From Streptomyces fumigatiscleroticus (GTDB lineage: Bacteria; Actinomycetota; Actinomycetes; Streptomycetales; Streptomycetaceae): DNA of 33,950 nucleotides. Positions within the stretch are counted from its first letter, which is position 1. Every line of letters starts with the position of its first letter. Under the pieces are notes generated by a model. That model saw only the letters and a program-made list of their open reading frames with translations, did no database searches and was not told where the DNA came from. The position numbers were made by a program, and so were the translations under genes. The stretch covers positions 1-33,950 of the forward strand of contig NZ_BMQF01000038.1 in the NCBI RefSeq assembly GCF_014647975.1, read 5' to 3'. Below are positions 13,837-21,564 of the stretch, one piece after another.

Positions 13837-15432
13837 ATGCCCTCCGACGTTGTGCGCTCCTCACCGTCTGTGACCGAGGGGGTGCGGGGCGCGGACCGAC
13901 CGCGCGGCCTGCGCGCCAACCCATGGCTGACCTTGATCGCCGTAGCCTTCGGGCTGTTCATGGTCGGCCTCGACGGCTCGGTCGTCTCCATCGCCAACCC
14001 CGAGATCGGCCGGGACCTGAACGCCACCACGGCTGACCTGCAGTGGGTGACCAACGCCTACCTGCTGGCTCTCGCGGCGGCCCTGATCCTCGGAGGCAAG
14101 CTGGGAGACCGCTTCGGCCGCCGCACCTTCTACCTGATCGGCGTCGCGGGATTCACGGCCGCGTCCGTCGCCATCGGCCTGTCCGGATCCATCGAGGGCG
14201 TCATCGCCTTCCGCGCGGTGCAGGGGTTCTTCGGCGCACTGCTCATGCCCAACACCCTCGGCATGCTGCGCGCCGTGTTCCCGCCGCAGAAGTTCGGCAT
14301 GGCCGTCGGTATCTGGGCCATGGTCTCCTCGGTCTCCACGGCGCTCGGCCCCATCGTGGGAGGCCTGCTCGTCGAGCACGTGAACTGGGAGTCGGTCTTC
14401 TACATCAACGCCCCCATCGGCATCATCGCCCTCGTCTTCAGCCTCATCGTCCTGCCGGAGACCAAGAACGCGGCGGCCGCGCAGGAGAAGTTCGACATCC
14501 CGGGCATCGTCGTGCTGGCCCTCGGCCTGCTCGCCGTGGTGTTCGGTGTGGTCAAGGGCGAGACGTGGGGCTGGACCTCGGGGGGCACCCTGGGCGCCAT
14601 CGCGGCCGGTGTCGTGCTGCTGCTGCTGTTCGGCTGGTACGAGACCCGGGTGGCGCATCCCCTGCTGCCCATGCGTCTGTTCCGTAACCCGACGCTGTCC
14701 ATCGGCACCGTCATCACCGCGCTGAACTTCTTCGTCCTGCTCGGCGTGATCTTCTTCGTGATGCTCTATCTGCAGAACGTCCGTGGCTTCACCCCGGTCC
14801 AGGCAGGTGTGCGCACCCTGCCGCTCAGCCTCGCATCGGTCGTGGCCTCCCCCCTGGGCGCCGCCCTGACCCAGAAGTTCGGACCGCGGCTGACCATGCC
14901 GCTGGGCATGGCCCTCCAGGCCGCTGCCTGCTTCGTCATGCTCGGCTGGAGCGCGGACTCGTCCTACGCCTTGATGTGGCCTCCGTTCATCGCGCTGGGC
15001 CTGGGCGTCGGCATGGTGATGTCGTCCTCCTCCGACGCCATCGTCGGCAACGCCCCGGTCAGGGACGGCGGTGTCGCGGGCGGTCTTCAGGCCACAGCTC
15101 TCCAGGTCGGCGGCGCACTCGGCACCTCCGTGCTGGTGTCGCTCATCAGCAGCCGCGTCGGCTCCACCCTCACCGGCGAACTCACCTCGGCCGGCGTGCC
15201 CGCGGCCGCCGCCGAAGGGCTGCGCGAGGCGAAGGACGCGGTGTCCATGGGAGTCGCGCCGGTCTCGGGTCAGACCCCGGACCAGTTGAAGGCCGCCATC
15301 GTCGAAGGAAGCCACCAGGCCTTCATGAACGGCGTGCACACAGCGGCGCTGGTCTCCGGCGTGCTGGCCGTCATCGGCGCGCTGCTGGCGGTCGCCGGCG
15401 TGCGGCGCTCCCCTGAAGCGGTCCGTCACTGA
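13837..15432 (+). CDS. DHA2-family (EmrB/QacA-type) MFS drug efflux transporter
   Basis: A 531-residue membrane protein with about 14 hydrophobic segments. It shows the first-helix motif GLDGSVVSIANPEIGRDL, motif A GGKLGDRFGRR between segments 2 and 3, and the antiporter motif C region ALGPIVGGLL in segment 5. These define a proton-driven drug antiporter of the DHA2 class in the cytoplasmic membrane. The substrate is unknown. The ATG at 13837 follows GAAGGA at 10 nt; an upstream GTG would add a non-conserved leader. It lies downstream of the MarR-like gene and is probably under its control. A strong hairpin follows 15 nt after the stop. Confidence 0.88.
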   Translation: MPSDVVRSSPSVTEGVRGADRPRGLRANPWLTLIAVAFGLFMVGLDGSVVSIANPEIGRDLNATTADLQWVTNAYLLALAAALILGGKLGDRFGRRTFYLIGVAGFTAASVAIGLSGSIEGVIAFRAVQGFFGALLMPNTLGMLRAVFPPQKFGMAVGIWAMVSSVSTALGPIVGGLLVEHVNWESVFYINAPIGIIALVFSLIVLPETKNAAAAQEKFDIPGIVVLALGLLAVVFGVVKGETWGWTSGGTLGAIAAGVVLLLLFGWYETRVAHPLLPMRLFRNPTLSIGTVITALNFFVLLGVIFFVMLYLQNVRGFTPVQAGVRTLPLSLASVVASPLGAALTQKFGPRLTMPLGMALQAAACFVMLGWSADSSYALMWPPFIALGLGVGMVMSSSSDAIVGNAPVRDGGVAGGLQATALQVGGALGTSVLVSLISSRVGSTLTGELTSAGVPAAAAEGLREAKDAVSMGVAPVSGQTPDQLKAAIVEGSHQAFMNGVHTAALVSGVLAVIGALLAVAGVRRSPEAVRH

Positions 15433-15447
15433 CGACCGCCTGATCTG

Positions 15448-15491
15448 CCCGGCCGAGCCGACCGTGGGGACGGTGATCCAGCTCGGCCGGG
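15448..15491 (+). terminator. Nested-hairpin terminator after the efflux gene
   Basis: Perfect 11-bp outer stem CCCGGCCGAGC / GCTCGGCCGGG (15448-15458 with 15481-15491) enclosing a second perfect 5-bp stem ACCGT / ACGGT with a GGGG loop (15461-15474). It begins 16 nt after the transporter stop. There is no U-tract. Confidence 0.7.
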
Positions 15492-15833
15492 CCGTCGCCC
15501 CGGCCCGCGACAGCGCCAGGCCGGGGCGACGCATGGCCGCGGGACGGCCAGCCGCCGCTGTTCCGGGAACCGCGCAGGGCGGCGCATGACAGAGGGCCGC
15601 GGTCGCGCGGCAGGCCCGCGTCAGTGCGTCTCGGCTCTGCTTCGCTCGTCCGCCGGTGCGGCGCCGACCTCCGCGGCCTTCTGTCCCGGCCCGAGGCGAG
15701 CGGCACCCTGGGTGTGCACCGGAAGGCAGGAAGGCACCACAGGGGCTCCCGCACGGGCACGACCTCGAACCGGCAGGGAAGAAGGCGTCCCGCTACGAAG
15801 CGCGGGGCGCGCCGGGCGAGCCGCGGTCTTCCG
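15492..15833. other. Non-coding interval between convergent genes
   Basis: Lies between the end of the efflux gene/terminator and the end of the DoxX-like gene. Reading frames on both strands are arginine/proline rich with no plausible start, and I see no RNA gene or mobile element in it. Confidence 0.5.
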
Positions 15834-16643
15834 TCAGACCTCCGGCACCGCGGAGCCGGACGGCACCGTCCGGCAAGCGTCTCCGTCGCCCGTGGCCGGC
15901 ACGCCTGGCTCCCGCCCCTGCCTGCGCTGGTGCATCAACAGGCCCAGGAACCCGGCGAGGAAGCCGCTGACGAGGCCGGACACCGCATGATTGACCGCGT
16001 TGGCAGCGGCGCCGGCCGGCACTCCGACAACCACATAGTTCACGAGCGCGCTCATCACCGCACCGATGACACCACCGATGACCCCGCTGGTGAGCGATGC
16101 TCGCACCGCGGAAGGTGCCGTAGTCGCCTCGCGCGGGATCCGGCCGCGGAGCGCGGGCCGGTCATCTCGGAGCGGTTCCTCGATACCGACGGCACGGTCG
16201 AGTGCGAGCGGTCCGGAACCGCTCAGGACGACGACGACCAGGCCGGCCACCACAAGCAACGGGAACTCCACACCAGCCCCGCTCGCCGCACCCTGCTGAG
16301 GTGTGATGAAGCCGGTGTCCGCATTCACCAGGACCATGGCGAAACTCAGGTGTATCGCCAGGAGCGTCGATACCAGCCGGGCCAGCAACCCCACAACGAG
16401 CAGCACTCCACCGGCGGTCTCGCCGACGGCAACGGCCCAGCCCGTCACCTCGGGCGCAGGAACGCCGAGCGACTCCAGATACACGCCGAAACGGGCAGGC
16501 CCGTGGACCAGCTTGTCCATTCCGTGAAAGGCCATCACCGCGCCGACGGTGACCCGTACGACCGTCGGAGAGATCGAGCGCATCCGGTGCACAGGAGCGA
16601 GGCTGAGCACGCGTCGCGGCTCCGCTGTCTGGGGGACGACCAT
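15834..16643 (-). CDS. DoxX-like membrane protein with extra C-terminal hydrophobic region
   Basis: A 269-residue membrane protein. The N-terminal half (about 25-155) fits the DoxX family of four-helix membrane proteins, with VVRVTVGAVMAFHGMDKLVH, then GWAVAVGETAGGVLLVVGLL, then a FAMVLVNADTGF loop. DoxX-type proteins are associated with redox or thiosulfate/quinone-linked functions and stress. The C-terminal half (about 185-250) has two more glycine-rich hydrophobic segments (SGVIGGVIGAVMSALVNYV and SGLVSGFLAGFLGLLM), an addition not usual for DoxX. It is transcribed in the same direction as the Rv1733c-like and CBS genes but is separated from them by 370 nt and lacks the paired dyads seen there. 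Confidence 0.7.
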   Translation of the reverse strand: MVVPQTAEPRRVLSLAPVHRMRSISPTVVRVTVGAVMAFHGMDKLVHGPARFGVYLESLGVPAPEVTGWAVAVGETAGGVLLVVGLLARLVSTLLAIHLSFAMVLVNADTGFITPQQGAASGAGVEFPLLVVAGLVVVVLSGSGPLALDRAVGIEEPLRDDRPALRGRIPREATTAPSAVRASLTSGVIGGVIGAVMSALVNYVVVGVPAGAAANAVNHAVSGLVSGFLAGFLGLLMHQRRQGREPGVPATGDGDACRTVPSGSAVPEV

Positions 16644-17013
16644 GGTTCACGAGTCCTCTCGGCTGAGGAGCAGTGCGGTCATCGGCGCCCACGGAAGCGC
16701 AGTGCTCCAGCAGGTAGGGCAGAACCGAGCCGGCACGGCTGTATTCCGACGTAGGCGCAACTGTGCGGTGCGCCGAACGGAGAAGGAATCCCTCGTCTCA
16801 TCGCGAATCTTGATGCTGGAGATCCAGCGCGTGAATACCCGCGGGAGCGAGGCGCAGGACATGCCGGTCCACGACCTGCGGGCCGTGGACGACACGGCGG
16901 TCAGTGAGAACCTTGTCGGCCCGGTCCGGGACTACGACCACCTTGTGCACGAAGACATCGACCGTACGTTCATCGACCGGGGGACGGTCGTACGGAGCCG
17001 CCGTCGGGCCGGG
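16644..17013. other. 370-base interval with two competing weak reading frames
   Basis: On the minus strand a frame of up to 82 codons (16647-16895, possible ATG at 16862) ends 3 nt before the DoxX-like start and contains a CPTCW motif; its third-position G/C content is only moderate. On the plus strand a frame from an ATG at about 16811 to 17040 reads acidic, plausible protein (for example DYDHLVHEDIDRTFIDRGTV) but has no ribosome-binding site and would run into the end of the Rv1733c-like gene. I cannot decide between them and recognise neither. One may be a degenerate gene. Confidence 0.35.
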
Positions 17014-17586
17014 TCAGCCGGCCGTCCGCCCCCACTGTGATCCCACGTCCTGCCATTCCGCGTCCCACGCGCGGCGCCGGTGGCGGTCGAGGACGATCCG
17101 CGCCCCGCAGTACCCGCCGCCGGCGGCTCCGGCCAGTGCGAGGGCTGCCGTGGCGCCCATGGTCACAGCCTGTGCCTCCGCCTGAACCGGTGTCGGCGGC
17201 CGGGTGGTGAGCCGGTCTCGCCGGTCGGTCCACACGACGACCCGCTCGCCGCCCTTCCTGCCGACATCGACCAGGGCCCTGCCCGTGTGCCGGGTGCCGT
17301 CCGGCGCCGTCCAGCGGACGGTGGCGAAGGCCTGACCGACCGTGGTCCCAGGGCTGTCGGCCGGGGCGCCGACGAGGACGGCGGTGGCCGGATGCCGCTC
17401 GGCGCGTCGCTGGGCGAGCGTCTCCTGCGTCGCCTGTGCGCTCATCGCCCCTGCCCAGGGGCCTCCCACCGCGATGACGAGCCAGGTGGCCAGCAGGAGC
17501 CAGCCCTCGACGACATCCTCGCGGCGGCGCAGCGGGTTGCGCCGCCAGCGCCACAGCGACCGCCGGATGCGTGTGTTCGCCCGCAC
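17014..17586 (-). CDS. Rv1733c-like membrane protein
   Basis: A 190-residue protein typical of the Rv1733c family: an Arg/Trp-rich N-terminus (RRSLWRWRRNPLRRREDVVE), a membrane helix (about 27-50), an extracytoplasmic domain with TAVLVGAPADS and VRWTAPDGTRHTGRALVDVG, a WTDRRDRLTTRPPT segment, a second membrane helix (about 140-160) and a short basic tail. Function is unknown, but Rv1733c is a DosR-regulon member in Mycobacterium tuberculosis. The GTG at 17586 has GGAGGTGA 5 nt upstream. Two dyads (17644 and 17676) lie upstream, so it probably has its own hypoxia-responsive promoter downstream of the CBS gene. Confidence 0.75.
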   Translation of the reverse strand: MRANTRIRRSLWRWRRNPLRRREDVVEGWLLLATWLVIAVGGPWAGAMSAQATQETLAQRRAERHPATAVLVGAPADSPGTTVGQAFATVRWTAPDGTRHTGRALVDVGRKGGERVVVWTDRRDRLTTRPPTPVQAEAQAVTMGATAALALAGAAGGGYCGARIVLDRHRRRAWDAEWQDVGSQWGRTAG

Positions 17587-17643
17587 TGTGCTCACCTCCG
17601 GCTTCCACGTCCAGGCTCCGGCAGGAAAGGAGGTTCGGGGCAG

Positions 17644-17689
17644 GGGCCGTTCGGGCCTGTCCGGTGGCCCGGCGCGGGCCGGACGGCCC
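17644..17689 (-). promoter_or_regulatory. Paired DevR/OsdR-like dyads upstream of the Rv1733c-like gene
   Basis: GGGCCGTTCGGGCC at 17644-17657 and the perfect dyad GGGCCGGACGGCCC at 17676-17689, 32 bp apart start to start (about three helical turns). They are 58 and 90 nt upstream of the GTG start. They match the mycobacterial DosR core GGGnCnnnnGnCCC with one and no mismatches. Confidence 0.5.
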
Positions 17690-17722
17690 TGGCGGTGCCG
17701 GCGCCTCACCCGCCGCGGTACC

Positions 17723-18415
17723 TCAGTGCGCGGGCCGGCCCGCTCGGCCGTCGAGAGCACTCTCCGATTCGCCGAAGCGGCAGGTGATGTCCGCGGACAC
17801 GGACACCACGCCGTCCACACCGCGGCACAACCGCTCGATGACCGGCACAAGGCTCCCGGCGTCCACACGCCCCTTGAGGGTCACGCGGCCGTCGTGCACG
17901 TCGACCGCCACGTCGGCGGGAGCGAGACGGAGGATCCCGGTCAGGACGTCGTCAGCGATCTCGTCGTGTATCGCCTCGTCCCGGCGCAGGAAGACGCGCA
18001 GCAGGTCGCCGCGGGTGACGATGCCGACCAGTGTTCCGGACTCGTCGACCACCGGAAGCCGCTTGACGCGCCCGGCGTCCATCACCCGTGCGGCCTCGAC
18101 GACCGTCCACTCCGGCCGCGCGCACAGCGCGGGGGCCGTCATGAGCCGGCCGGCCGTGATGCCGTCGGCCTTGGGCCGCAGCCCGTTCCAGGGATGCGGC
18201 AGGACCGGTAGGTCCAGGGGGTCGGGCCGCGCCGCCACCGTGCGCAGCAGGTCGGCCTCCGACACGACCCCGACAGGGTGGTCCAGGTGGTCGACCACCG
18301 GTACGGCGCTCACATAGTTGTCGCCCATTGTCCTGACGATCGCCTTGAACGTCGTCTCCCGCCGTACCCGGAAGACGTTGCGGGTCATGAGGTCTGCGAC
18401 CGTACGGTGTTGCAT
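17723..18415 (-). CDS. CBS-pair protein with C-terminal BON domain
   Basis: A 230-residue soluble protein. Two CBS motifs form a Bateman module: about residues 7-62 (VADLMTRNVFRV, then VVDHLDHPVGVVSEADLL) and about 88-145 (GRLMTAPALCA, then KRLPVVDESGTLVGIVTRGD). A BON domain follows at about 150-215 (VAVDVHDGRVTLKGRVDAGS). CBS pairs bind adenosine nucleotides as energy sensors; BON domains usually contact membranes or other proteins. The relative HRP1 (Rv2626c) is DosR-induced. The ATG at 18415 follows a GGGGGG run. It is divergent from the DUF1918 fusion gene, with paired dyads between them. A close paralogue sits inside the hydrogenase operon. Confidence 0.85.
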   Translation of the reverse strand: MQHRTVADLMTRNVFRVRRETTFKAIVRTMGDNYVSAVPVVDHLDHPVGVVSEADLLRTVAARPDPLDLPVLPHPWNGLRPKADGITAGRLMTAPALCARPEWTVVEAARVMDAGRVKRLPVVDESGTLVGIVTRGDLLRVFLRRDEAIHDEIADDVLTGILRLAPADVAVDVHDGRVTLKGRVDAGSLVPVIERLCRGVDGVVSVSADITCRFGESESALDGRAGRPAH

Positions 18416-18543
18416 GGCGCTGCCCCCCTTCGGTCCTGGAGCGGCTGCGGTGCGCCGGGGCGGGCGGTCGCCCCCCGGTCGTCCACACTCTCAGCGTGAC
18501 AGCCGGCGACGGCATCCGGCATGAGGCATTCGCGCAGGGCGAC

Positions 18544-18579
18544 GGGCCGTGCGTCCCCATCGGGCGGGACCTTCGGCCT
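18544..18579. promoter_or_regulatory. Paired DevR/OsdR-like dyads in the divergent CBS / DUF1918-fusion promoter region
   Basis: GGGCCGTGCGTCCC at 18544-18557 (no mismatch to GGGnCnnnnGnCCC) and GGGACCTTCGGCCT at 18566-18579 (one mismatch), 22 bp apart, so on the same DNA face. The nearer site ends 65 nt before the ATG at 18644. The other side lies 129 nt from the CBS start at 18415. Confidence 0.5.
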
Positions 18580-18643
18580 GCCCCGCGTCCCCGGCTCATG
18601 CGCGAAGGTGGAAGACGGGGGTGCAGAGGGAGGTGGCGCGATC

Positions 18644-19555
18644 ATGAAGGCTCGTCCTGGCGATCGGCTGATCGTCGAAAGTCCGGTCACCGGCAGGCTG
18701 CGGCGCGAGGGCGAGATCGTCGCGCTGCGGCGCGAGGACGGAACACCCCCGTACGACGTGCGCTGGTCGGACACGGGCGAGGTCACGCTGGTGTTCCCGG
18801 GGCCGGACGCCCGCATCGGCCGCACCGGTGGGCAGGAGGCGGCGCCCGGCGGCACCACCTCCACAGGTGTGCCGCCCGTCCCCCGGACGGAGGACGCCAC
18901 CGCAGGCGCACACCCCGGCGATGTCGGACGGCGTCTGGCGGGGGCACGCAGGCGGCAGGGCCTCGGCCTGGAGGAGACCGCCCGCCGTGCCTGCATGTCG
19001 CCGCAGTACCTCGCCTATCTCGAGACACGCGCCTGCGCCGCCCCCGGCCCGGCGACCCTCCTGCGCCTGGCCGACGCGCTCGGTACGACCCTCCTCGAGT
19101 TGCAGGGCGGTGACCGGGACCGGCCACCGGGTCAGGGGCGGGCGCTCCCGCGTCCCCGCCTGCGGGAGCTCGGTCCGGACGAGTGCCGGGCACTGCTGTC
19201 GACGCACGGGGTGGGGCGCATCGCGCTGACCACCCCGGACGGCCCTGCCGTGTTCCCGGTCAACTACGACGTGGTCGACGGCACCCTGGTCTTCCGCACC
19301 TCGCCCGGCGCGGCTCCCGCCGCGGCCGTCGGCACGGGAGTCGCCTTCGAGGTCGACCACGTCGACGTTGCCATGAGCCAGGGGTGGAGCGTCCTGGCCG
19401 TGGGCCCGGCGCGGGCCGTCACGGATCCCGGCGCGGTGCGGCGCCTGCGGGAGCGGGCCCGCACCAGTCCCTGGGCGGGCGCCGGGCGCACGCTGTGGGT
19501 GGAGATCAGGCCCGAACGCCTGACGGGGCGCCGCATCACTCCGGCCGACGGGTGA
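18644..19555 (+). CDS. DUF1918 - XRE helix-turn-helix - PNPOx-like flavin-binding fusion protein
   Basis: A 303-residue three-part protein. Residues 1-60 are a DUF1918 module (MKARPGDRLIVESP, then YDVRWSDTGEVTLVFPGPDA). Residues about 95-150 are an XRE-type helix-turn-helix (GRRLAGARRRQGLGLEETA, then LLRLADALGTTLLEL). Residues about 165-300 resemble the pyridoxamine 5'-phosphate oxidase-like split-barrel flavin-binding fold (GVGRIALTTPDGPAVFPVNY, then VAFEVDHVD, then GWSVLAVGPA). Known families of this last fold bind FMN, F420 or haem, so the fusion may be a redox-responsive DNA-binding protein; that is inference. The ATG at 18644 follows GGGAGG. Hsp20 starts 75 nt downstream on the same strand, probably in one transcript driven from the paired-dyad promoter. 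Confidence 0.78.
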   Translation: MKARPGDRLIVESPVTGRLRREGEIVALRREDGTPPYDVRWSDTGEVTLVFPGPDARIGRTGGQEAAPGGTTSTGVPPVPRTEDATAGAHPGDVGRRLAGARRRQGLGLEETARRACMSPQYLAYLETRACAAPGPATLLRLADALGTTLLELQGGDRDRPPGQGRALPRPRLRELGPDECRALLSTHGVGRIALTTPDGPAVFPVNYDVVDGTLVFRTSPGAAPAAAVGTGVAFEVDHVDVAMSQGWSVLAVGPARAVTDPGAVRRLRERARTSPWAGAGRTLWVEIRPERLTGRRITPADG

Positions 19556-19630
19556 ATGAACAGCCGGCCGCCGCAGCGGAGCACCGTACGGCCGGGCCGC
19601 GCGACGCTGCTGGAGACGGGAGGAGAAGGT

Positions 19631-20053
19631 ATGAGCGGCATGCTGGAGCGGATGCCGGGCTGGCCGACGCTGCCGGAGCTGTTCGGCTGGGTCGAAGCAG
19701 GACTTCCCGGGGCGCACTCCGTCCCCGGGCTGCACGGCATCCGTATCGAGGAGCACATCGCGGACGGCAGGTACGTGCTGCGGGCCGAGCTTCCGGGCGT
19801 CGACCCCGAGAAGAACGTCGAGGTCACCATCGCCGAAGGCGAACTGACGCTGCGTGCCGAGCGCAGTGAGGAGACCACGGAGAAACACCGCACGGAGTTC
19901 CGGTACGGCACCTTCGCCCGCACCGTCCGGCTGCCCGCCGGCGCCAGGGGCGAGGAGGCGAGCGCAGAGTACAAGGACGGGGTGCTGACGATCACCGTTC
20001 CGGTCCCGCAGGAGCGGAGGGGAACGAGGACCGTCCCGGTGCGGCAGGCCTGA
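19631..20053 (+). CDS. Hsp20 / alpha-crystallin small heat-shock protein
   Basis: A 140-residue small chaperone. The alpha-crystallin domain spans about 35-125, with HGIRIEEHIADGRYVLRAEL, then LPGVDPEKNV, then ELTLRAERSEET, and the final strand AEYKDGVLTITVPVP. The short N-terminus contains MPGWPTLPELFGW. It holds unfolded proteins in the cytosol and is the usual partner in dormancy regulons (HspX/Acr in mycobacteria). The ATG at 19631 has AGGAGAAGG directly upstream; a nearer-upstream ATG at 19556 that abuts the previous stop lacks one. It probably shares the transcript of the DUF1918 fusion gene. A strong hairpin terminator follows 32 nt after the stop. Confidence 0.88.
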   Translation: MSGMLERMPGWPTLPELFGWVEAGLPGAHSVPGLHGIRIEEHIADGRYVLRAELPGVDPEKNVEVTIAEGELTLRAERSEETTEKHRTEFRYGTFARTVRLPAGARGEEASAEYKDGVLTITVPVPQERRGTRTVPVRQA

Positions 20054-20085
20054 GCGTGTCCGGCGGTGCGCCGCCGCACCTCGAC

Positions 20086-20115
20086 TGCGCGGCCGGTGGT
20101 GTCACCGGCCGCGCA
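20086..20115 (+). terminator. Strong hairpin terminator after hsp20
   Basis: Perfect 13-bp inverted repeat TGCGCGGCCGGTG / CACCGGCCGCGCA with a 4-nt GTGT loop, starting 33 nt after the hsp20 stop. No U-tract. The stem is symmetric, so it could act in both directions between the convergent hsp20 and hypE genes. Confidence 0.7.
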
Positions 20116-20175
20116 CACGTCGGTCGGATCCGGACGCCGACAGCGGTCCCCTCCCGGCTGCGCGACCCTCCCTCA

Positions 20176-20517
20176 GTCAGCGAACTGAGCGAACTGAGCG
20201 AACTGAGCGAACTCAGCGGACTGAGCGGACTGAGCGGACTGAGCGGACTGAGCGGACTGAGCGGACTGAGCGGACTGAGCGGACTCAGCGAACTGAGCGG
20301 ACTCAGCGAACTGAGCGAACTGAGCGAACTCGGCGGACTGAGCGGACTCAGCGAACTGAGCGGACTGAGCGGACTGAGCGGACTGAGCGGACTGAGCGGA
20401 CTGAGCGGACTGAGCGGACTCAGTGAGCTGAGCGGACTGAGCGGACTCAGCGAACTGAGCGAACTCAGCGAACTCAGCGGACTCAGTGAACTGAGCGAAC
20501 TGAGCGGACTCAGCGGG
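20176..20517. repeat. 38-copy 9-bp tandem repeat between convergent hsp20 and hypE
   Basis: From 20185 to 20517 there are 37 exact-length 9-bp units of the form CT(G/C)AGCG(A/G)A, with a degenerate 38th unit at 20176. Every unit keeps the 9-bp length. Variation is confined to five positions: unit bases 3 (G/C), 6 (C/T), 8 (A/G), 9 (A/G) and, once, 4. Units with CTGAG are reverse complements at their core of units with CTCAG, so mixed arrays can fold into short hairpins. Read on the plus strand it encodes Leu-Ser-Glu/Gly triplets. The array lies in the 3' intergenic space 12 nt beyond the hypE stop. Confidence 0.95.
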
Positions 20518-20529
20518 CATGAGCGGAGG

Positions 20530-21564
20530 TCAGCAGATACGGGGGAGCAGCTCGCCCAGCGGCATGTCCACCACCCGCCGGGCGCCGACCAGCGTGCGCA
20601 GGACGACCCGGCCGGCCGGGCCGTGCGGCAGCACCTCACCGATGCGGGCCGCGTCCCGGCCCTCGGGCAGCGACCGCAGGGCGGCCAGGGCGTCCTCGGC
20701 GGCCGTCGGTGCGACGAACGCCACCAGGCAGCCCTCGTTGGCCACGGTCAGCGGGTCGAGGCCGAGCAGGTCGCAGGCGGCGGCGACCGTCCCGGGCACG
20801 GGGATGTCGCTCTCGTCGATGCCGATCGCGACCCGTGCGTCGCGGGCGATCTCGTTCAGGGCGGCGGCGAGCCCGCCCCGGGTCGGGTCGCGCAGGGTGT
20901 GCACATGCTCGCCGAGCGGTGCCAGGGCGGCCACGAGGTGGTGCAGGGGGCGGCTGTCGGAGCGGATGTCGCTGTCGAAGCCGAGGCCTTCCCGGCTGGA
21001 CAGCACGGTGATGCCGTGCAGTCCGAGCGGGCCGGACAGCAGCACGGCGTCGCCGGGGCGGGCGTGCGCGGCGGACGGACGCAGCCCGGGGCGGCGCTGC
21101 CCGACGCCGGTCGTGTTGATGAAGATCTTGTCCACGGCTCCGCGGCCGACGACCTTGGTGTCCCCGGTGACGACGGGCACCCGCGCGTCGCGGGCGGCCT
21201 TGCCCAACGACTCGGCCACCGCGCGCAGTCGTGCCAGCGGCAGCCCCTCCTCGACGATCAGGGCGACGGAGAGGGCGACGGGCCGTGCGCCGCGCATGGC
21301 GAGGTCGTTGACGGTGCCGTGCACCGCGAGGGAGCCGATGTCGCCGCCGGGGAAGAACAGCGGGCTGACGACGAAACTGTCCGTGCTGATCACCAGGTCG
21401 GGATGGCCGGGCAGCGGCGCGGCATCCTCCAGCGGGCCGCCTGGTCCTTCGAGGGCGGGCAGGACCAGTGTGTCCAGGAGTTCGGCGGTCAGCCGCCCTC
21501 CGGCGCCGTGGCCGAGCAGGACGACTCCGTCCTCGTGGTGGGGGGCGGGGCAGGCGAGGGTCAT
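20530..21564 (-). CDS. hypE: HypE, hydrogenase maturation carbamoyl dehydratase
   Basis: A 344-residue enzyme that dehydrates the carbamoyl group on its own C-terminal cysteine to make the cyanide ligand of the [NiFe] active site, using ATP. The sequence shows the N-terminal LGHGAGGRLTAELL motif, ISTDSFVVSPLFFPGGDIG and VTGDTKVVGRG in the PurM-like ATP-binding fold, LRDPTRGGLAAALNEIA, and the diagnostic ending PRIC with the essential terminal Cys344. It starts at ATG 21564, overlapping the hypD stop by 4 nt (ATGA), so translation is coupled. It is the last gene of the hydrogenase operon. The 9-bp repeat array begins just past its stop. Confidence 0.96.
   Translation of the reverse strand: MTLACPAPHHEDGVVLLGHGAGGRLTAELLDTLVLPALEGPGGPLEDAAPLPGHPDLVISTDSFVVSPLFFPGGDIGSLAVHGTVNDLAMRGARPVALSVALIVEEGLPLARLRAVAESLGKAARDARVPVVTGDTKVVGRGAVDKIFINTTGVGQRRPGLRPSAAHARPGDAVLLSGPLGLHGITVLSSREGLGFDSDIRSDSRPLHHLVAALAPLGEHVHTLRDPTRGGLAAALNEIARDARVAIGIDESDIPVPGTVAAACDLLGLDPLTVANEGCLVAFVAPTAAEDALAALRSLPEGRDAARIGEVLPHGPAGRVVLRTLVGARRVVDMPLGELLPRIC

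Noticed and set aside
20176..20517. CRISPR array
   Set aside because: The units are 9 bp and directly abutting, with no spacers, and no cas genes are nearby.
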